The notes beneath the pieces are model-generated. The model saw nothing but the letters and a program-made list of their open reading frames with translations. It was not told where the DNA came from and did not search any database. A stretch of DNA of 6,603 nt from an uncultured Paracoccaceae bacterium. Its GTDB lineage: Bacteria; Pseudomonadota; Alphaproteobacteria; Rhodobacterales; Rhodobacteraceae. The stretch's first letter is position 1; each line of letters starts with the position of its first letter. A program made the translations under genes and the position numbers. This document shows positions 1-6,351 of the stretch, piece after piece. The DNA lies in NCBI GenBank assembly GCA_937900975.1, contig CALCPC010000837.1, positions 1 to 6,603 of the forward strand. Reading direction: 5' to 3'.

Positions 1-57
1 CGTGGACTTGCCCGCATTGGGCTCACCGATCAAGGCGACAAAGCCTGCGCGGGTCAT
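1..57 (-). CDS. era: GTPase Era, N-terminal fragment
   Basis: Only the first 19 codons lie in the window; the rest runs off the left edge. The peptide reads [19 protein letters not shown], which contains the G1/Walker A loop GxxNxGKS (G11, N14, G16-K17-S18) in the position and context typical of Era. Era is a GTPase that binds the 3' end of 16S rRNA and assists maturation of the small ribosomal subunit. The ATG overlaps the rnc stop codon as ATGA (57-54), so the two genes are very likely translationally coupled. The rnc-era pair is conserved across many bacteria, which supports the call although the G2-G5 motifs and KH domain are out of view. Confidence 0.93.
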   Translation of the reverse strand, partial: MTRAGFVALIGEPNAGKST

Positions 58-749
58 GCGCTGGGCGCGCCCAATTGGGCCAGAAGTCGCGTCGCCGCCG
101 CCTGCTGCGCCGCACGTTTGGAACCGGCCCGCGCCGCCGCCGCCTCGCCGGATGCCAGGCGCGCTTCGATCACGAACTCGGGCGCGTGATCGGGGCCCGA
201 ACGCTCTCTCTCGACATAATCGGGCGGCGCCATGCCGCGGGCCTGCGCCCATTCTTGCAACGCCGTTTTGGCGTCGCGCGCGCGCTCTGGCACACCGTCG
301 ATGCGGGCGCCCCAATGGCGCAGGATCATGGTGCGCGCGGCCTCAAAACCACCGTCGAGATAAACCGCCGCGATCACAGCCTCCATCGCATCGCCAAGCA
401 GCGCGGTCTTGCGCCGCCCGCCCGAGGCTTGCTCGGACCGGCCCATCAAAAGCGCCGGGCCGACACCGATGGTATCGGCGACCTCCGCGCAGGTTTCCTT
501 GCGCACCAGCGCATTGAGCCGAGGCGCAAGCATCCCCTCACGCGCGTCGGGCGCGCGGGCGATCAGGGCCTCGGCAATCACAAGGCCAAGGACACGGTCG
601 CCGAGGAATTCCAACCGCTGGTTGTCGCGCCCATTTGCGCCGACCGACGCGTGCGTCACGGCCTCCACCAAAAGCGCGGGCGTGGCAAACCGGTGGCCAA
701 GCGCATCGGCCAGCGCTTGTTGGTGCTGGTTCAGCTTTGCCAAGCGCAC
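54..749 (-). CDS. rnc: Ribonuclease III
   Basis: Encodes a 231-residue RNase III, the Mg-dependent double-strand-specific endonuclease that processes the rRNA precursor and some mRNAs and regulatory RNAs. The N-terminal catalytic domain carries the family signature QRLEFLGDR (residues 44-52) with metal ligands E47 and D51, and the second pair D120 and E123 in [16 protein letters not shown]. These correspond to E41/D45/D114/E117 of the E. coli enzyme, each shifted by six. A double-stranded-RNA-binding domain follows at about 158-228, ending in the [10 protein letters not shown] helix. The frame stays open upstream through lepB, so the start must be chosen. GTG at 749 gives VRLAKLN..., matching the usual N-terminus and length. 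GTG at 782 would add 11 residues and sit 4 bases after lepB. No strong Shine-Dalgarno precedes either. The gene follows lepB and overlaps era. Confidence 0.93.
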   Translation of the reverse strand: MRLAKLNQHQQALADALGHRFATPALLVEAVTHASVGANGRDNQRLEFLGDRVLGLVIAEALIARAPDAREGMLAPRLNALVRKETCAEVADTIGVGPALLMGRSEQASGGRRKTALLGDAMEAVIAAVYLDGGFEAARTMILRHWGARIDGVPERARDAKTALQEWAQARGMAPPDYVERERSGPDHAPEFVIEARLASGEAAAARAGSKRAAQQAAATRLLAQLGAPSA

Positions 750-786
750 CCCATCCCAGCCGATCCGGGTTTCATGCCGCACCCGG

Positions 787-1593
787 TCATCTGACCGCCC
801 GCAAAAACCGGTCGCTGCGCCAGGTCCAGAAGTACAGGATGGACCGTCCAGCGGACGAAAAGATGATGCGGTCGGCCCGACCGATGAGGTTTTCGTAAGG
901 CACATAGCCAACGCCGCTTGCGCTTTGGGGAAAGCGGCTGTCGACCGAGTTGTCGCGATTGTCGCCGAGGAAAAAGAAATGCCCCTCCGGCACCTCGAAC
1001 GGACCGGCGCGGTCGCTGCCGCGGTTGGCGAAATCGAGGGTCTCATGGCTGACGCCGCCGGGCAGGGTTTCGACATATTGGGTCTTGGCGCACGCCCCGC
1101 CGAGCCCGACAGTTTGAAGGCACCGCGGGGTTCGGCGGGCGGGGCCCTGCGCCTCGAACACCTCGACGAAGTCGGCGATTTGGTCTTGGGGCACGGGCGT
1201 GCCGTTCAAAATCACTTGCCCGCCCTGCATCTCGATCCGGTCGCCGGGCAGGCCGATCAGGCGCTTGATATAGTCCTGGCCCGTAACGGGGTGGCGAAAG
1301 ACGATCACGTCGCCCCGGGCCGGCATCCCCCCCCACAGCCGATCATCGGACCCTTTGGCCCAAAAGCAGATGTTGTAACCCCGATAGCCCGGGCAGGAAT
1401 AGGCGGAATAGCCATAGGCGAATTTGTTCACGAACAGAAAATCGCCGATCAGAAGGCTGGGCTTCATGGAGCCCGAAGGGATCCAAAACGGTTGAAAGAT
1501 CAGGGTACGGATCAGTCCTGCAAGGAGCAACGCATACACGATGGTCTTGATCGTCTCCACGATCCCGCCGGAGATCGACTTACCCTCTGCCAT
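787..1593 (-). CDS. lepB: Signal peptidase I
   Basis: Encodes a 268-residue type I signal peptidase, the inner-membrane serine protease that removes signal peptides from Sec and Tat exported proteins on the periplasmic face. A single membrane anchor lies at about residues 13-34 ([20 protein letters not shown]). The nucleophile is S42 in [13 protein letters not shown]. The general-base lysine is K110 in [11 protein letters not shown] (108-118). The C-terminal box [11 protein letters not shown] spans 210-220. A cysteine pair at C158/C168 resembles the disulfide loop of proteobacterial LepB. A second pair, C67/C76, lies in an insertion after the serine box. The ATG at 1593 is preceded by AAGGG with a six-base spacer. 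The stop is 37 bases from the preferred rnc start; the acpS-lepB-rnc-era order is common in Alphaproteobacteria and fits co-transcription. Confidence 0.96.
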   Translation of the reverse strand: MAEGKSISGGIVETIKTIVYALLLAGLIRTLIFQPFWIPSGSMKPSLLIGDFLFVNKFAYGYSAYSCPGYRGYNICFWAKGSDDRLWGGMPARGDVIVFRHPVTGQDYIKRLIGLPGDRIEMQGGQVILNGTPVPQDQIADFVEVFEAQGPARRTPRCLQTVGLGGACAKTQYVETLPGGVSHETLDFANRGSDRAGPFEVPEGHFFFLGDNRDNSVDSRFPQSASGVGYVPYENLIGRADRIIFSSAGRSILYFWTWRSDRFLRAVR

Positions 1594-1625
1594 GTCCTGC
1601 CCTTATGCCTTTTTTGACCCGAGGC

Positions 1626-1654
1626 TTGTCGCCCGGCCTCCCCTCTGCTGTCAA
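1626..1654 (-). promoter_or_regulatory. Weak internal promoter candidate upstream of lepB
   Basis: The 120-base gap between acpS and lepB contains a perfect TTGACA (1654-1649, minus strand). At 17 bases downstream the hexamer is CGACAA (1631-1626), a poor match to TATAAT; an 18-base spacer gives GACAAG, no better. The -35 alone could arise by chance in a longer search, so this is a candidate only. If real, it would let lepB-rnc-era be expressed apart from the upstream genes. The same gap holds two small inverted repeats, CGTGC/GCACG (1685-1700) and CTTGG/CCAAG (1664-1681), with no following T-run. Confidence 0.2.
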
Positions 1655-1713
1655 GTTGATGCGCTTGGCCCAACGACCAAGATCCGTGCGAACCGGCACG
1701 CATTCGCCAAGTT

Positions 1714-2139
1714 TCAGTCCGGGCCCGCCGCCGGGGGGGGCTGATGCGCCCGCGCTTCGATCACGACAAAGGCCTGCGCCCAAGGGTGGTCGTCGGTCAG
1801 CGTTACGTGAATGATGGCGTCGTGGCCGGGGGGCGTCATTGCGTCAAGGCGGGCCGCGGCCCAGCCCGTCACCGCCATGACGGGCTGGCCGGTGGGCAAG
1901 TTCGATACAGCCATGTCTTTCCAGGCAATCCCCATGCGAAGCCCCGTGCCCAACGCCTTGGAGCAGGCTTCTTTCGCGGCCCAGCGTTTGGCAAAGGTTG
2001 CCGCCACCTCAACCCGGCGGGCGGCGCGGCGCTGTTCCGTTTCGGTGAAGACGCGGTTGCGAAACCGGTCGCCGAACCGGTCAAGCGTGCGGGCAATACG
2101 CTCAATATTACAAAGATCGGTGCCGATACCGAGGATCAT
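1714..2139 (-). CDS. acpS: Holo-[acyl-carrier-protein] synthase
   Basis: Encodes a 141-residue AcpS, which transfers the 4'-phosphopantetheine arm from coenzyme A to the conserved serine of apo-acyl carrier protein, activating it for fatty acid synthesis. The N-terminal box [15 protein letters not shown] carries the Mg ligand D8. The second box [18 protein letters not shown] (from residue 49) carries E57 and the CoA-binding lysines. The family beta-strand end AFVVIEA is followed by a 13-residue proline/alanine tail absent from many homologues. That tail is coded across a run of eight C (1740-1733). The ATG at 2139 gives the canonical N-terminus, although no clear Shine-Dalgarno is visible. 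The gene sits 112 bases after pdxJ and 120 bases before lepB. The trimer assembly known for this family cannot be judged from sequence. Confidence 0.96.
   Translation of the reverse strand: MILGIGTDLCNIERIARTLDRFGDRFRNRVFTETEQRRAARRVEVAATFAKRWAAKEACSKALGTGLRMGIAWKDMAVSNLPTGQPVMAVTGWAAARLDAMTPPGHDAIIHVTLTDDHPWAQAFVVIEARAHQPPPAAGPD
1733..1740. repeat. Homopolymer run of 8 G/C inside the acpS 3' end
   Basis: The plus strand has eight consecutive G, read as CCCCCCCC in the acpS coding strand, where it codes the prolines of the tail. Both alternative frames beyond it are open past the acpS stop. One added base would extend the protein to a stop at 1580, inside lepB. One lost base would extend it to a stop at 1512. 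Confidence 0.9.
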
Positions 2140-2164
2140 GCGGACAGCTAAACGCCGGATGCCG

Positions 2165-2210
2165 CGCTTGCCAAGCGGCTTTGCCCCGTAAGCCCGTCAC
2201 GCCCAAAGCC
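2165..2210. repeat. Two adjacent inverted repeats in the pdxJ-acpS gap
   Basis: The 112-base gap between pdxJ and acpS (2140-2251) holds a hairpin CGCTT-GCC-AAGCG (2165-2177). Abutting it is a 7-base inverted repeat GGCTTTG (2177-2183) / CAAAGCC (2204-2210) with a 20-base loop. The two share the base at 2177, so they could be alternative folds. There is no T-run on either side, so an intrinsic terminator is not supported. No promoter hexamers or open frame of interest are visible in this gap. Confidence 0.4.
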
Positions 2211-2251
2211 CAAAGCGGTCGAAGACCCGCGCCCGGTGGCGGCAGAACCGG

Positions 2252-3028
2252 TTAGGCGCCCCCCTGGCCCAGCGCCTCGCCCCGCGCGTCATCCATCAGC
2301 GCGCGCATGCGGCGGATGGCGCTGTCGAGGCCCGAGAAAATAGCCTCGCCGATCAAGAAATGCCCGATGTTCAGCTCCATCACTTCGGGGAATGCCGCGA
2401 TCGGTTTCACCGTTTCATAGGTCAGGCCATGGCCGCAGTGAACCTCTAGCCCCAGATCGTGGGCAAAGGCGCACATCTCGCCAAGGCGCTGCAACTCGGC
2501 ATCGCGGTCGGCAAAGCGGCCTTCGGAATGAGCATCGCAATAGGCGCCGGTATGAAGTTCGATCACCGGGGCGCCGATGCGGTGGGCGGCTTCGATTTGG
2601 CGGCGATCTGCGGCGATGAAAATCGACACCCGGCAGCCGGCCTCGGCCAGCGGGGCGATAAAATGCGCCAGGCGATTTTCTTCGCGCGCGACCTCAAGCC
2701 CGCCTTCGGTTGTCCGCTCCTCCCGCCGCTCGGGCACGATACAGACGGCGTGGGGGCGGTGGCGGAGCGCGATGGCCTGCATCTCGGCCGTGGCGGCCAT
2801 CTCGAAATTGAGGGGGATCGAGATCGCACCCATCAACGCGTCGATATCGGCGTCGGTGATGTGGCGGCGATCCTCCCGCAGATGCGCCGTGATCCCATCC
2901 GCCCCGGCCATCTCGGCCAAACGCGCCGCGCGCATTGGATCCGGTGTCGTGCCGCCACGGGCATTGCGAACCGTTGCGACGTGATCGATGTTCACGCCAA
3001 GGCGCAAACGTCCCCCAGGTTGGGCCAT
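2252..3028 (-). CDS. pdxJ: Pyridoxine 5'-phosphate synthase
   Basis: Encodes a 258-residue PdxJ, the cytoplasmic TIM-barrel enzyme that condenses 1-deoxyxylulose 5-phosphate with 3-amino-1-hydroxyacetone 1-phosphate. This is the last ring-forming step of the DXP-dependent vitamin B6 pathway. Visible motifs are [16 protein letters not shown] (11-26), [12 protein letters not shown] with H49 and R51, NFEMA with E76, ELHTGAY (157-163), HCGHGL with H200, and [13 protein letters not shown] near the end. H49, E76 and H200 match the catalytic H45/E72/H193 of E. coli. The ATG at 3028 is preferred because AAGGGAG (3043-3037) lies eight bases upstream. An in-frame GTG at 3055, overlapping the stop of the upstream gene as GTGA, would add nine residues with a Shine-Dalgarno too close. 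It follows the DUF2062 gene with a 23-base gap. Confidence 0.97.
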   Translation of the reverse strand: MAQPGGRLRLGVNIDHVATVRNARGGTTPDPMRAARLAEMAGADGITAHLREDRRHITDADIDALMGAISIPLNFEMAATAEMQAIALRHRPHAVCIVPERREERTTEGGLEVAREENRLAHFIAPLAEAGCRVSIFIAADRRQIEAAHRIGAPVIELHTGAYCDAHSEGRFADRDAELQRLGEMCAFAHDLGLEVHCGHGLTYETVKPIAAFPEVMELNIGHFLIGEAIFSGLDSAIRRMRALMDDARGEALGQGGA

Positions 3029-3051
3029 CGAAAAATCTCCCTTCCTTCTGC

Positions 3052-3702
3052 TCACGATCCTTCTTTGATCATCTGAGCAGCCTTATCCGCCATCAACCGC
3101 GCCTTTGCCCGGGCCATCTGGCGCGCGCGGCGGCGGGATTGATAGGCGTCGATCAGCGGTTGGGTGAGGAAATAGAACCCCACCGCCGCGATCAACCCCG
3201 GCACGATGCCACCGATGTAGTATGGGATGAAGACCTCCCAGAGAAAGGGCTGCAATTTGTCGAGCGCGGGTTCCGCCAATCCGAAGGCGGCCTTCAGGCT
3301 TTGCCAGATGCCCCCGGCAGCGGCGACAAAGGCATCTTTGACGGCCGCAAAGCTTGCCGATTCCCCCTCCACCCCCATCAACCAACGCCCAAAGGTCAGC
3401 GAGGTTGTCGCCATCAGCGGGAAGGTGAGCGGATTGCCGACAAGCGTGCCGATGAAGCTGGCCAGGATATTGCCCCGGACGATCCAGGCGCAAAGCCCCG
3501 CATAAATAAAATGGAACCCGAAAAGCGGCGAGAACGACACGAAGACGCCGCAGGCAAAGCCCAGCGCGATCTTATGCGGCGTGTCGGGAAGACGTTTGAT
3601 CCGGTGCCCGACATACTCGATCGCACGCCGCCAGCCCGAGCGGGGATAGACCCATTCGCGCGCGCGCTCCCATTGCCCGAGGCTGTTGCGCCTCTTAAAC
3701 AT
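3052..3702 (-). CDS. DUF2062 domain membrane protein, function unknown
   Basis: Encodes a 216-residue predicted inner-membrane protein that I assign to the DUF2062 family, whose biochemical role is not established. The N-terminus is basic and aromatic ([17 protein letters not shown]). A hydrophobic region at about 45-75 ([20 protein letters not shown]) runs into a second at about 78-102 containing GNPLTFP (89-95), the motif that made me choose the family. A third hydrophobic segment spans about 157-181. The C-terminus is a highly basic helix ([20 protein letters not shown]), probably cytoplasmic. AAAGG (3715-3711) lies eight bases before the ATG. It sits between rsh and pdxJ, 57 bases after rsh. 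Its stop TGA (3054-3052) overlaps a possible GTG of pdxJ. Neighbourhood suggests co-expression with both but does not reveal a function. Confidence 0.85.
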   Translation of the reverse strand: MFKRRNSLGQWERAREWVYPRSGWRRAIEYVGHRIKRLPDTPHKIALGFACGVFVSFSPLFGFHFIYAGLCAWIVRGNILASFIGTLVGNPLTFPLMATTSLTFGRWLMGVEGESASFAAVKDAFVAAAGGIWQSLKAAFGLAEPALDKLQPFLWEVFIPYYIGGIVPGLIAAVGFYFLTQPLIDAYQSRRRARQMARAKARLMADKAAQMIKEGS

Positions 3703-3741
3703 TCGGCGGACCTTTCACTCCAGCGGCCGCAGCGAAACCCG

Positions 3742-3754
3742 GACCTGCAAGGTC
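3742..3754 (-). promoter_or_regulatory. Stem-loop in the rsh-DUF2062 gap
   Basis: On the coding strand GACCT-TGC-AGGTC forms a perfect 5-base-pair hairpin, starting a few bases after the tandem TGA TAG stops of rsh. Its upstream arm, read one base further as GACCTT (3754-3749), is also complementary to AAGGTC (3714-3709), which includes part of the Shine-Dalgarno of the DUF2062 gene. Two mutually exclusive folds are therefore possible. The pairing is seen in sequence; any regulatory use is inference. Confidence 0.35.
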
Positions 3755-3759
3755 TTCTA

Positions 3760-5901
3760 TCACGTCACAGGCAACGGTCCATCGGCAACCTCGCCGCGGA
3801 ACCGGACGACATCGCTGACATCCGATTCCGCCGCCAAAGCCGTCTGTACATTGTGCAGATGGGCGACATCGCGCACCTCCAAATCCAGGACCACCTTATA
3901 AAAATCGGGTTTGCGGTCCGTGAAGACAATATCGGCGATGTTGGCCCGCTGCTCTCCGATCAAAGTGCAGATCCGGCCGAGCACGCCGGCATCGTTGGCC
4001 ATCGTCACCTCGATACACGCCAGATGCGCGGCGCTGCCGGCGCCTTGGGTCCAGGCAAGATCGATCCACTCCTCCGCGCGGTCCTCAAGCTTGGCCAGCA
4101 TGTAGCAATCGATGGCGTGCACCTCCACACCCCGGCCGCGGACGGCGATGCCGATGATCCGGTCGCCCGGGATCGGCTGGCAACAGGGCGCGGGCTGCGC
4201 CACTTGGTTGGTGTCAAGGCCGACGATCCCCGGCCCGCGACCCGGCGCCGCCACGGCCTGCGCGCCTGCGGTCAATTCGGGGTAAAGCGTCGCGATCAAG
4301 TCAGAGCCGGTGATTTCCGCCGCGCCAAGCCGGGCCAACATCTCCTCTGGATCGCTGTGGCCGAATTTCTCGGCGGCCGTGCGCAACGCTTTCGGCGACG
4401 CGGTTTTGCCGACACGCTCAAGCGCGACGCGCGCAATCTCTGAGCCGAGACGGATATGCGCGGCGCGGTTCTCCTCCCGCAAGCTGCGGCGGATCGCCGA
4501 TTTCGCGCGGCCCGTGACGACCATATCCTCCCAACTGGCCTGCGGGCGCTGCCCTTCGGCGCGGATAATCGTGACGGACTGGCCGTTGCGCAGCCGCGTC
4601 CACAGCGGCACGCGATGCCCGTCGACCTTCGCGCCGACACAACTGTCGCCGATGCGGGTGTGAATGGCATAGGCAAAATCGATCGGCGTCGCCCCGCGCG
4701 GCAGCTTGATCACCTCCCCCTTGGGCGTGAAACAAAAAACCTGGTCGGTGAACATCTCCAGTTTGACATGTTCAAGGAAGTCGTTCGGCGTCTCTGACGC
4801 CTCAAACCGCGCTGTCAGGCGTTCGAGCCAGCGGACGGGATCGACGGTAAACGGGTTCTCGAACCGCGCCCCCTCCCGATAGGACCAATGGGCCGCGATC
4901 CCGGTTTCGGCCACTTCGTGCATCTGGCGGGTGCGGATCTGGATCTCAACGCGTTTGGCCGACCGTCCCGAAATCGTGGTGTGGATGGAGCGGTAGCCGT
5001 TCGACTTGGGCTGGCTGATATAGTCCTTGAACCGCCCCGGCACCGCGGCCCAACGCTGATGCACAGCGCCGAGCGTGCGGTAGCATTCCTCGACCGAGGT
5101 TGGGATGATGCGAAATCCATAGATGTCTGACAATCGGCCGAAAACCTCACCCTGATCCTGCATTTTTCGCCAGATCGAATAGGGTTTTTTCTGCCGTCCG
5201 AAGACATCCGCCTCGATCCCAGCATCCTCTAACGTGCGGCGGATGTCTTCGGTGATCTGCGGGATCATCTCGCCATTTTGACGGCGCAAAACCACAAATC
5301 GGCGGAGGATGGAGGCCCGCGCTTCGGGGTTGAGGACGCGGAACGAGATGTCCTCCAACTCCTCACGCATCGACTGCATCCGCATCCGCCCCGCCAGCGG
5401 CGCGTAGATGTCCATCGTCTCCCGCGCTTTCTGGACCTGTTTTTCGGTCTTGAGAAAGCGGAGCGTGCGCATGTTGTGAAGCCGGTCGGCCAGTTTGACC
5501 AACAGGACCCGCGGATCACGGGACATCGCCATCAAAAGCTTGCGAAAGTTTTCGGCCTGTTTGGTTTCAACCGAGGAAAGCTGCAGGTTGGTCAGCTTCG
5601 TTACGCCATCGACCAGACGCGCGATCTCATCGCCAAAGGCGTCCGCGACGGTTTGGTAGGTGAGTTTGGTGTCTTCGATGGTGTCGTGCAGCAGCGCTGT
5701 GACGATGGTGATGTCATCGAGCCGTTGCTCGGACAAAAGTGCGGCAACCTCAACGGGATGCGTAAAGTAAGGCTCCCCCGATTCCCGGGTCTGGCCCTCA
5801 TGCGCGTGGGCGCCGTAAGCGTAGGCGCTGCGCACCATGTCTTCGTTGGTGTTGGGGTTATAGGCCTTGATCAGGTCCACAAGCTGGTCGTCGGTGATCA
5901 A
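3760..5901 (-). CDS. Bifunctional (p)ppGpp synthetase/hydrolase (RSH, SpoT/RelA family)
   Basis: Encodes about 713 residues, the normal length for a single long RSH enzyme that makes and degrades the alarmone (p)ppGpp. The HD hydrolase domain has H48, H72-D73 and E76-D77 in LLHDTIEDT, and D139/N143 in KLADRLHNMRT, so it looks active. The synthetase domain has the GRQKKPYSIWRKM basic patch (235-247), SDIYGFR, and E319 in VEIQIRT. Its RFKD motif (290-293) is the version found in bifunctional enzymes rather than the EFDD of synthetase-only RelA. A TGS domain follows at about 388-446, then a Cys-containing region (APCCQPIPGDRI, 571-582), and an ACT domain at about 628-703. No in-frame ATG exists at the front. 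TTG at 5901 has GGGGGA eight bases upstream; TTG at 5907 adds two residues with a spacer of only two. The gene ends TGA TAG. It follows rpoZ by 22 bases. Confidence 0.96.
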   Translation of the reverse strand: MITDDQLVDLIKAYNPNTNEDMVRSAYAYGAHAHEGQTRESGEPYFTHPVEVAALLSEQRLDDITIVTALLHDTIEDTKLTYQTVADAFGDEIARLVDGVTKLTNLQLSSVETKQAENFRKLLMAMSRDPRVLLVKLADRLHNMRTLRFLKTEKQVQKARETMDIYAPLAGRMRMQSMREELEDISFRVLNPEARASILRRFVVLRRQNGEMIPQITEDIRRTLEDAGIEADVFGRQKKPYSIWRKMQDQGEVFGRLSDIYGFRIIPTSVEECYRTLGAVHQRWAAVPGRFKDYISQPKSNGYRSIHTTISGRSAKRVEIQIRTRQMHEVAETGIAAHWSYREGARFENPFTVDPVRWLERLTARFEASETPNDFLEHVKLEMFTDQVFCFTPKGEVIKLPRGATPIDFAYAIHTRIGDSCVGAKVDGHRVPLWTRLRNGQSVTIIRAEGQRPQASWEDMVVTGRAKSAIRRSLREENRAAHIRLGSEIARVALERVGKTASPKALRTAAEKFGHSDPEEMLARLGAAEITGSDLIATLYPELTAGAQAVAAPGRGPGIVGLDTNQVAQPAPCCQPIPGDRIIGIAVRGRGVEVHAIDCYMLAKLEDRAEEWIDLAWTQGAGSAAHLACIEVTMANDAGVLGRICTLIGEQRANIADIVFTDRKPDFYKVVLDLEVRDVAHLHNVQTALAAESDVSDVVRFRGEVADGPLPVT

Positions 5902-5909
5902 GGCCAAGA

Positions 5910-5915
5910 TCCCCC
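5910..5915 (-). promoter_or_regulatory. Ribosome binding site deciding the rsh start
   Basis: The coding strand reads GGGGGA directly after the rpoZ stop. It is eight bases from the TTG at 5901 and only two from the TTG at 5907, so spacing favours 5901. An ATG at 5917 is out of frame with rsh. A stop (TGA at 5919-5917) closes the rsh frame upstream, so no earlier start is possible. Confidence 0.55.
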
Positions 5916-5923
5916 ATCAACGG

Positions 5924-6277
5924 TCAGCTTTCGCCCTGCGCCTCCATCAGCGCGCGCAGAAGCTTTTCTTCGGACATATCATCCTCAACCGGCGCCGGGG
6001 CGTCATACCCCATGAGAAGCGACATGCTGTCCTCTTCCGGTTCATCGACCTCGATCTGGCGCTGATGCGATTCAATCGACCGCTCCCGCAACTCATCAAC
6101 GGTCAGGGTCTCGTCGGCGATTTCCCGCAGCGCGACCACCGGGTTTTTGTCGTTGTCCCGGTCGATGGTCAACGCGCCGCCCGACGACAATTCCCGCGCG
6201 CGGTGGGCGGCAAGCATCACCAGCTCAAACCGGTGCGGCACCTTGTCAACGCAGTCTTCAACGGTCACACGCGCCAT
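5924..6277 (-). CDS. rpoZ: DNA-directed RNA polymerase omega subunit
   Basis: Encodes a 117-residue omega subunit, the small RNA polymerase component that helps fold and hold beta-prime. The N-terminus [30 protein letters not shown] is the conserved omega helix region, followed by [17 protein letters not shown] (42-58). A strongly acidic C-terminal extension (about 72-117, with EVDEPEED and VEDDMSEEK) matches the longer alphaproteobacterial form, not the shorter enterobacterial one. The N-terminal MAR motif, part of the omega/beta-prime ppGpp site in E. coli polymerase, is present. The ATG at 6277 is preceded by AAAGGGG about seven bases away. A promoter-like sequence ends about 25 bases upstream of it. 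The gene is followed after a short gap by rsh, placing a ppGpp-binding polymerase subunit beside the enzyme that makes ppGpp. Confidence 0.96.
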   Translation of the reverse strand: MARVTVEDCVDKVPHRFELVMLAAHRARELSSGGALTIDRDNDKNPVVALREIADETLTVDELRERSIESHQRQIEVDEPEEDSMSLLMGYDAPAPVEDDMSEEKLLRALMEAQGES

Positions 6278-6309
6278 GGGCGGCCCCTTTCGTCCTGGGT
6301 GGAGACTGT

Positions 6310-6338
6310 TATTTAGAAGAGCAATGCCAACTTGACAA
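6310..6338 (-). promoter_or_regulatory. Sigma-70-type promoter for rpoZ and downstream genes
   Basis: On the minus strand TTGTCA (6338-6333) is followed after exactly 17 bases by TAAATA (6315-6310). The -35 matches five of six consensus bases; the -10 is a partial match in an AT-rich patch that stands out from the GC-rich surroundings. Transcription would start near 6303, leaving a leader of about 25 bases before the rpoZ ATG. It lies in the only gap before rpoZ, so it is the best candidate for the head of the rpoZ-rsh-DUF2062-pdxJ transcript. Confidence 0.5.
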
Positions 6339-6349
6339 GACCAAGTCGG
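6327..6349. promoter_or_regulatory. Stem-loop after folK, overlapping the rpoZ -35 box
   Basis: CCAACTTG (6327-6334) and CAAGTCGG (6342-6349) form an 8-base-pair stem with one G-U pair when transcribed from the minus strand, and a 7-base loop. It begins two bases after the folK stop. The following sequence is CATTGCTCTTC, not a T-run, so an intrinsic terminator is doubtful. It also overlaps the -35 hexamer, so an operator is an alternative reading. Confidence 0.4.
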
Positions 6350-6351
6350 TG

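Noticed and set aside
750..1076. N-terminal extension of rnc to a start at 1076, giving 340 residues
   Set aside because: The extra part lies wholly within lepB in another frame and has no RNase III similarity; a 231-residue protein fits the family.
409..1617. A 402-codon plus-strand open frame opposite rnc and lepB
   Set aside because: Antisense shadow of two genes with intact catalytic motifs; composition is typical of reverse-strand reading in GC-rich DNA.
1580..1783. A small minus-strand gene bridging acpS and lepB
   Set aside because: It overlaps both genes in a different frame, has no clear start signal or family resemblance; it matters only as the frame reached if the C run slips.
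2233..2251. Short inverted repeat just after the pdxJ stop as a terminator
   Set aside because: The stem is only five pairs with a nine-base loop and no T-run follows.
2935..4443. A 502-codon plus-strand open frame across pdxJ, the DUF2062 gene and the end of rsh
   Set aside because: It is antisense to three well-identified genes, crosses their boundaries, is rich in R, P, H and D as expected from reading GC-rich codons backwards, and shows no domain I recognise.
5278..6015. A 245-codon plus-strand open frame opposite the start of rsh
   Set aside because: Overlaps the HD hydrolase domain of rsh on the opposite strand, has no recognisable domain and crosses the rsh-rpoZ junction.
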